From Croceibacterium_A sp044506565 (GTDB taxonomy: Bacteria; Pseudomonadota; Alphaproteobacteria; Sphingomonadales; Sphingomonadaceae), in NCBI GenBank assembly GCA_044506565.1, contig JBIQKN010000086.1, forward strand, positions 1 through 10,321: a DNA stretch of 10,321 bases. The letters run 5' to 3'. A model generated the notes under the pieces. That model was not told the origin of the DNA and ran no database searches. It was given only the letters and a program-made list of their open reading frames with translations. Position numbers and translations under genes: made by a program. The stretch's first letter is position 1, and each line of letters starts with the position of its first letter. Positions 6,238 through 10,321 of this stretch are shown one piece after another.

Positions 6238-7305
6238 GTGACCCAGCCTGTGCCTCGCATCGCCGCCATCGCCACCGCGGTTCCTCCCAGCGAGTGCGAC
6301 CGGACCTACTACGATTGGGCCCTGCGGCAGCTCGAAGGGCGCCGCGAGGCGGGCCTGCTCGAGCGGATGATGCAGCGCTCGGGGATCGGCAAGCGCTTCA
6401 CTGTGCTCTCGGGCGACGAGACCTATCGCGCCGAGGGAAGCTTCTACGACGTGCCCGAACCGCCGAGCACGCTCGACCGGATGGCCGTCTATGCGTGTGA
6501 GGCGCCTGAGCTCGCGCTCCAAGCGATCTCCGGGCTCGGGCCGCTCGACGGGGTGACCCACATGGTCGTCGCCAGTTGCACCGGCTTCACGGCGCCGGGG
6601 CTCGACCAGGTCGTCGCCCGCCGGCTGAGCCTCGCACCGACGGTGGAGCGGGTCGTGGTGGGTTTCATGGGCTGCTACGCCGGTGTGACCGCTCTGCGAA
6701 CGGCTGGCCACATCGTCCGCTCCGACCCCGGAGCACGAGTGCTCGTGCTCTCGGTCGAGCTGTGCACGCTGCACCTCCAGCCGACCGACCGCATCGAACG
6801 CCTGCTGGCGATGGGCCAGTTCGCCGACGGGGCAGCCGCCGCGCTCGTGACGGCCGAGGGCTCGGGCCTGCTTCTCGGCGAGGGACTGTCCCTCACGCTC
6901 GAGGACAGCCACGACCTGATTACCTGGACGATCGGCGACACCGGGTTCGCCATGGAACTGTCCGGCGAAGTGCCCGGCCGGCTGGCCGAAGCGCTCGGCA
7001 GAGACGGCGTAGCCGAACTCGTCACCGCCGGAAGGCCGGTAGAGGCGATCGACGCCTGGGCCGTCCATCCTGGCGGCAAGTCGATCGTCGACGCCGTCGA
7101 ACGCGGCCTTGCCCTGCCCCCCGAGAAGGTTGCCGCATCGCGCGCCGTGCTGCAGGACTACGGCAACATGTCGTCGGCGACCGTGATGTTCGTGCTCGAA
7201 CGGTTGATGGCGGAGCGGCCCGCGAGCGGCATCGCGCTCGCATTCGGACCGGGTCTCGCCATGGAAGGCCTGCGCTTCGGCTGGAGCAACGGCGATGCCG
7301 AATAG
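6238..7305 (+). CDS. Type III polyketide synthase (chalcone/stilbene synthase family)
   Basis: Homodimeric ketosynthase that extends a CoA-bound starter with malonyl-CoA and cyclises the chain, without an acyl carrier protein. From the GTG at 6238 the product is 355 residues, normal for the family. The catalytic triad is intact: Cys146 in GFMGCYAG, His277 in VHPGGKSI and Asn310 in YGNMSSA. The N-terminal-half signature ASCTGFTAPGLD, the LCTLHLQPTD segment and the C-terminal FGPGLAMEG loop are also present, close to bacterial enzymes such as RppA or the alkylresorcinol synthases. There is no ATG near the 5' end. The frame stays open to a TTG inside the tRNA terminator, so 6238 is chosen because it gives a family-like N-terminus (TQPVPRIAAIATAVPP). 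No Shine-Dalgarno is seen. It is the first gene of a three-gene overlapping operon. Starter unit and product cannot be read from the sequence. Confidence 0.92.
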   Translation: MTQPVPRIAAIATAVPPSECDRTYYDWALRQLEGRREAGLLERMMQRSGIGKRFTVLSGDETYRAEGSFYDVPEPPSTLDRMAVYACEAPELALQAISGLGPLDGVTHMVVASCTGFTAPGLDQVVARRLSLAPTVERVVVGFMGCYAGVTALRTAGHIVRSDPGARVLVLSVELCTLHLQPTDRIERLLAMGQFADGAAAALVTAEGSGLLLGEGLSLTLEDSHDLITWTIGDTGFAMELSGEVPGRLAEALGRDGVAELVTAGRPVEAIDAWAVHPGGKSIVDAVERGLALPPEKVAASRAVLQDYGNMSSATVMFVLERLMAERPASGIALAFGPGLAMEGLRFGWSNGDAE

Positions 7306-7990
7306 GCTCGCAACACGTTCGCATGCCGACGAGCTGATGGACGACCCGGCGCTCGACACCGCGACCTACCACGCGGTGCTCGCCGATCTCGCCAGGGTCA
7401 ATCGCCTGACTTTCGCTTATCGCCCGACGCTCGACTTCCTGCGCCGAGCCGTAGGCAAGCGATCGCGCTTCACCCTGCTCGACGTCGGCTTCGGCGACGG
7501 CGACATGCTGCGTGCCATCGCCCGCTGGGCACGCCGGCGCGGAATCGCCGCCGACCTGACCGGGATCGACCTCAACGCCCGCAGCAAGGCGGCAGCCGAG
7601 GCGTCGACGCCGGCCGGCGCGCCGATCCGCTATCTTTCGGGCGATTATGCGCAGCTCGCCGGCGGCGGCTACGACTGCGTGATCTCGAGCCTCGTCGCGC
7701 ACCACATGAGCGGCACCGAGCTGACCGCTTTCCTGCACTTCATGGAACGAGAGGCGGCCATCGGCTGGTTCGTCAACGACCTGCACCGGCACCGCCTCGC
7801 CTACCAGAGCTGGCCGCTGCTCGCGAGCGCGATGAGCTGGCACCGGATCGTCCGGCTCGACGGACGAACCTCGATTGCCCGCGGATTCCGCCCCGCCGAG
7901 TGGCACGCCCTGCTCGCGCGCGAAGGGCTCGACGAGGCGCAGGTGCGTCGCTGGTTCCCGTTTCGCCTGTGCGTCGAACGCCTCCGCTGA
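7295..7990 (+). CDS. SAM-dependent methyltransferase of the type III PKS operon
   Basis: Class I Rossmann methyltransferase of 231 residues, expected to methylate the polyketide made by the upstream synthase (O- or C-methylation not decidable). Motif I LLDVGFGDGD (61-70) and the acidic end of strand 2, GIDLN (90-94), form the SAM site. YDCVISSLVAHH (126-137) is the post-I/motif II region, and GWFVNDLHRHRLAY (157-170) is the segment seen in methyltransferases next to bacterial type III PKS genes. The ATG at 7295 overlaps the PKS stop by 11 nt and has GGAG eight bases upstream (7283-7286), so translation is probably coupled. Homology is to the general methyltransferase_11/25 group; its role in the pathway rests on operon context. 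Compare SrsB of Streptomyces griseus, which methylates an alkylresorcinol. Confidence 0.87.
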   Translation: MPNRLATRSHADELMDDPALDTATYHAVLADLARVNRLTFAYRPTLDFLRRAVGKRSRFTLLDVGFGDGDMLRAIARWARRRGIAADLTGIDLNARSKAAAEASTPAGAPIRYLSGDYAQLAGGGYDCVISSLVAHHMSGTELTAFLHFMEREAAIGWFVNDLHRHRLAYQSWPLLASAMSWHRIVRLDGRTSIARGFRPAEWHALLAREGLDEAQVRRWFPFRLCVERLR

Positions 7991-9087
7991 TCGTCGGCGC
8001 CGGGCCGGCCGGCTGTGCCGCCGCGGTCGCGCTGGCCGCCGAGGGTGTCCGCCCGCTGCTCATCGACAGGGATGCCGAGCCGCGAGACGTCCTGTGCGGC
8101 GGCTTCCTGAGCTGGCGGACGGCGGAGCAGCTTCGCGCTATCGGCGTCGATCCGCGCGGCCTGGGAGCGCGCCGGGTCGCGCGGCTCGCCCTCTTCTCCC
8201 AGGACCGCGAAGTGGCCGTGCCGCTTCCCGCCCCGGCCTTTTCCCTCTCGCGGCGCGCGCTCGACGGCGCGCTGCGGCGCCGCGCGCTTGAATTCGGTGC
8301 CGCGCTCGAAGTCGACAGTATCCGCGCGCTGGATGGCGGCACGGCAATCGGCCGGAAGCGCGAATGGCAAGGGGACTCGCTGTTCCTCGCCTCGGGCAAG
8401 CACGACGTGCGGGGGACAGGCCGGCCGCGGGCCGATGACGACCCTGCGCTCGGGCTGCGGATCCGCTTGCCGGCAAGCGGCGGGCGCGAGACGCTGATCG
8501 CCGACAGCATCGAACTGCACCTCTTTTCCGGAGGCTACGCGGGCGTCGTGCTCCAGGAGGACGGCAGCGCCAACGTGTGTCTGGCAGTGCGAAAGACGCT
8601 CCTCGCGCGCAGCGGCGGGGACCCCCGGAGGATGCTCGAAGCGCTCGCCGCTGACCATCCCGCCTTCGGCCGCCGCCTGTCGGACGACTGGACCGGCGAA
8701 GCGATCGAGACCGTCGGCGCCGTGCCCTACGGGTGGATCGCCGGCGGACCGCGGCCCGGCCTGTTCCGCCTCGGTGACCAGGCCGCGGTTATCCCCTCGC
8801 TCGCCGGCGAGGGCATCGCCATGGCGCTCGCCAGCGGCACCGCGGCCGCGCGTGCCTGGCTCGAGTTCGGTCCCGCGGGAGCGGCGAGCTACCAGCGGGC
8901 CTTTACCCGCCGCGCGCGTCGCCCCGTCCGCACGGCCCGCGTGGCCTGGGCGCTCGCGGAGACCCCGCTGGCGGCAAGGCTAGGGATCGGCGTTGCCGCG
9001 CGACTGCCGCCTCTAATCCACTGGCTCATGCAAGCGAGCCGGTTCGAGCCCGAAGCGCGTCTTGCGCAGGCGCGCCCCGCTCCGTAA
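7969..9087 (+). CDS. FAD-dependent oxidoreductase / hydroxylase of the type III PKS operon
   Basis: Flavoprotein of the geranylgeranyl reductase / aromatic hydroxylase superfamily (FAD_binding_3, FixC-like), 372 residues. The N-terminal dinucleotide fold has GAGPAG (10-15) and the ribose-binding acid in LLIDRD (about 33-35). CGGFLS (43-48) follows, as in many geranylgeranyl-reductase-like members. The second FAD motif is GDQAAVIPSLAGEGIAMAL (269-287). The basic C-terminal part lacks a clear membrane anchor. The frame is open further upstream within the methyltransferase, but the residues before the GTG at 7969 are not family-like, so that GTG is chosen. It overlaps the methyltransferase by 22 nt and has no visible Shine-Dalgarno, so translational coupling is likely. 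Reduction of an unsaturated chain, or ring hydroxylation leading to a quinone as with SrsC, are both possible. Family confidence is high, reaction confidence low. Confidence 0.87.
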   Translation: MRRTPPLIVGAGPAGCAAAVALAAEGVRPLLIDRDAEPRDVLCGGFLSWRTAEQLRAIGVDPRGLGARRVARLALFSQDREVAVPLPAPAFSLSRRALDGALRRRALEFGAALEVDSIRALDGGTAIGRKREWQGDSLFLASGKHDVRGTGRPRADDDPALGLRIRLPASGGRETLIADSIELHLFSGGYAGVVLQEDGSANVCLAVRKTLLARSGGDPRRMLEALAADHPAFGRRLSDDWTGEAIETVGAVPYGWIAGGPRPGLFRLGDQAAVIPSLAGEGIAMALASGTAAARAWLEFGPAGAASYQRAFTRRARRPVRTARVAWALAETPLAARLGIGVAARLPPLIHWLMQASRFEPEARLAQARPAP

Positions 9088-9115
9088 GGGTCCGCGGAAA
9101 TTCCATCCGAACCCT
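9087..9115 (+). other. Imperfect hairpin before icd
   Basis: AGGGT (9087-9091) pairs with ACCCT (9111-9115) and CGGA (9095-9098) with TCCG (9106-9109), separated by an asymmetric internal loop. No U-tract follows, so it is not a good terminator for the operon. It could be a leader element of icd, whose ATG is 19 nt downstream. Confidence 0.25.
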
Positions 9116-9134
9116 ACAGCAGGACTCTCCCCGC

Positions 9135-10321
9135 ATGGCGAAGATCAAGGTCGTGAACCCCGTCGTCGAGATCGACGGCGACGAGATGACGCGGATCATC
9201 TGGCAGTGGATCCGCGAACGGCTGATCCTCCCCTACCTCGACATCGACCTCAAGTACTTCGACCTCGGGATCGAGAAGCGCGACGAGACCCGCGACCAGA
9301 TCACCATCGACGCGGCCAACGCGATCAAGCAGCACGGCGTCGGCGTGAAGTGCGCGACGATCACGCCGGACGAGGCGCGCGTCGAGGAGTTCGGCCTGCA
9401 CGAGATGTACAAGTCGCCCAACGGGACGATCCGCAACATCCTCGGCGGGACGATCTTCCGCGAACCGATCGTGATCCAGAACGTGCCGCGGCTGATCCCC
9501 GGCTGGACCGACCCGATCGTCGTCGGCCGCCACGCGTTCGGCGACCAGTACCGCGCGACCGACTTCCTCGTCCCCGGCGCCGGCAAGCTGCGGCTGGTCT
9601 GGGAAGGCGAAAACGGTGAGACGATCGACCGCGAGGTCTATCAGTTCAAGGCGTCGGGCGTGGCGATGTCGATGTACAACCTCGACGAGTCGATCCGCGA
9701 CTTCGCGCGTGCGAGCTTCAACTACGGGCTCGACCGCGGCTGGCCGGTTTACCTCTCGACCAAGAACACGATCATCAAGGCCTACGACGGGCGCTTCAAG
9801 GACCTGTTCCAGGAAGTGTTCGACACCGAAGGCTTCAAGGAGAAGTTCGCCGCCGCCGAGATCGAGTACCAGCACCGCCTGATCGACGACATGGTCGCCT
9901 CCGCGCTCAAGTGGAGCGGCAAGTTCGTTTGGGCCTGCAAGAACTATGACGGCGACGTGCAGTCGGACCAGGTGGCGCAGGGCTTCGGCTCGCTCGGGCT
10001 GATGACCTCGGTGCTGATGACCCCCGACGGCAAGACCGTCGAGGCCGAGGCCGCGCACGGCACCGTGACCCGCCACTACCGCCAGCACCAGCAGGGCAAG
10101 GCGACCTCGACCAACCCGATCGCCTCGATCTTCGCCTGGACCCGCGGCCTGATCTACCGCGGCCGGTTCGACGGCACGCCCGAGGTGGTCCGCTTCGCCG
10201 AGACGCTCGAGAAAGTCTGCATCGCGACCGTCGAAAGCGGCAAGATGACCAAGGACCTCGCGCTGCTGATCGGCCCCGACCAGCCGTGGATGACCACCGA
10301 GCAGTTCTTCGAGGCGATCGT
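9135..10321 (+). CDS. icd: NADP-dependent isocitrate dehydrogenase (C-terminus beyond window)
   Basis: TCA-cycle enzyme converting isocitrate to 2-oxoglutarate and CO2 with NADP. It belongs to the homodimeric class shared by alphaproteobacteria and eukaryotes, about 405 residues long; 395 codons are present before the window ends. Visible are the substrate loop KSPNGTIRN (93-101), catalytic Tyr139, the STKNTIIKAYDGRFKD block (208-223), the dehydrogenase signature NYDGDVQSDQVAQGFGSLGL (270-289) and HGTVTRHY (308-315). Arg313 and His314 in the last are the known NADP specificity determinants. The ATG at 9135 starts the canonical MAKIKVVNPVVEIDGDEMTR. A weak AGGA lies 10 nt upstream, beyond the pyrimidine stretch CTCTCCCCGC. 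Only 47 nt separate it from the polyketide operon, with no evident terminator, so read-through is possible. A TTGCGC-N17-TAAGGG pair at 9062-9090 could be a weak own promoter. Confidence 0.97.
   Translation, partial: MAKIKVVNPVVEIDGDEMTRIIWQWIRERLILPYLDIDLKYFDLGIEKRDETRDQITIDAANAIKQHGVGVKCATITPDEARVEEFGLHEMYKSPNGTIRNILGGTIFREPIVIQNVPRLIPGWTDPIVVGRHAFGDQYRATDFLVPGAGKLRLVWEGENGETIDREVYQFKASGVAMSMYNLDESIRDFARASFNYGLDRGWPVYLSTKNTIIKAYDGRFKDLFQEVFDTEGFKEKFAAAEIEYQHRLIDDMVASALKWSGKFVWACKNYDGDVQSDQVAQGFGSLGLMTSVLMTPDGKTVEAEAAHGTVTRHYRQHQQGKATSTNPIASIFAWTRGLIYRGRFDGTPEVVRFAETLEKVCIATVESGKMTKDLALLIGPDQPWMTTEQFFEAI

Noticed and set aside
6060..6240. tRNA-Val as the attachment site of an island carrying the PKS operon
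   Set aside because: No integrase gene is present, I see no second copy of the tRNA 3' end in the window, and base composition does not change across the junction.
6025..7359. A 444-residue minus-strand open frame opposite the tRNA and PKS genes
   Set aside because: It crosses a tRNA gene and a terminator and lies antisense to a synthase with an intact catalytic triad; it is a shadow.
3489..9073. Shared 12-mer CTTGCGCAGGCG after the flavoprotein gene and near the end of the FAD oxidoreductase gene
   Set aside because: Two copies of a short GC-rich string in 10 kb, with differing flanks and no further structure, are not enough to call a repeat.
9114..10088. A 324-residue minus-strand open frame opposite icd
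   Set aside because: It is antisense to a canonical isocitrate dehydrogenase, and its Val/Asp/Leu-rich composition mirrors icd codon use.

Overview
The window is chromosomal DNA from a GC-rich alphaproteobacterium, most likely a member of the Sphingomonadales (Sphingomonas / Novosphingobium / Erythrobacter-like). The pointers are a single-domain CpdR-type response regulator, a SapC-family protein, a single-subunit NADP-isocitrate dehydrogenase of the HGTVTRHY type, the strong GC bias, and the scarcity of canonical Shine-Dalgarno sequences. Assignment below the order is inference. Both ends cut genes: a DEAD-box helicase (minus strand, C-terminus missing) on the left and icd (plus strand, last ~10 codons missing) on the right.

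Layout. 1-1205 (-) is a RhlE-type DEAD-box RNA helicase with a GC-rich hairpin in its presumed leader. 1330-1908 (-) is a small secreted protein of unknown function with four cysteines. It diverges from a GlcD/D-2-hydroxyglutarate-dehydrogenase-like flavoprotein (2052-3485, +), and a 24-nt imperfect dyad lies between the two. 3582-4361 (+) is a SapC-family protein. Directly behind it, with its own candidate promoter, is a ~100-nt small RNA (about 4402-4504, +). It has three hairpins, single-stranded anti-Shine-Dalgarno motifs (including CCTCCTCCC) and an intrinsic terminator, an architecture matching the alphaproteobacterial ar14/SuhB sRNA group. 4548-5492 (-) is an N-formylglutamate amidohydrolase, divergent from cpdR (5613-5996, +). 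Their shared upstream region holds clustered GANTC (CcrM) sites. 6060-6134 is tRNA-Val(GAC), with a recognisable promoter in front and a strong intrinsic terminator behind.

The most accessory-looking part is 6238-9087 (+). It is a tightly overlapping three-gene operon encoding a type III polyketide synthase with an intact Cys-His-Asn triad, a SAM-dependent methyltransferase, and a geranylgeranyl-reductase/aromatic-hydroxylase-type FAD oxidoreductase. The order and logic resemble Streptomyces srsABC (an alkylresorcinol is made, methylated and oxidised to a quinone), so an alkylresorcinol-, alkylpyrone- or quinone-type lipid is a reasonable product guess, not a demonstrated one. The operon runs with only a 47-nt gap into icd.

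The genes mix housekeeping (helicase, tRNA, icd), cell-cycle signalling (cpdR), minor catabolism (N-formylglutamate, 2-hydroxyacid oxidation), one regulatory RNA, and one specialised lipid/polyketide operon. I see no transposase, integrase, CRISPR array or plasmid origin. No gene-free stretch exceeds 300 bases.
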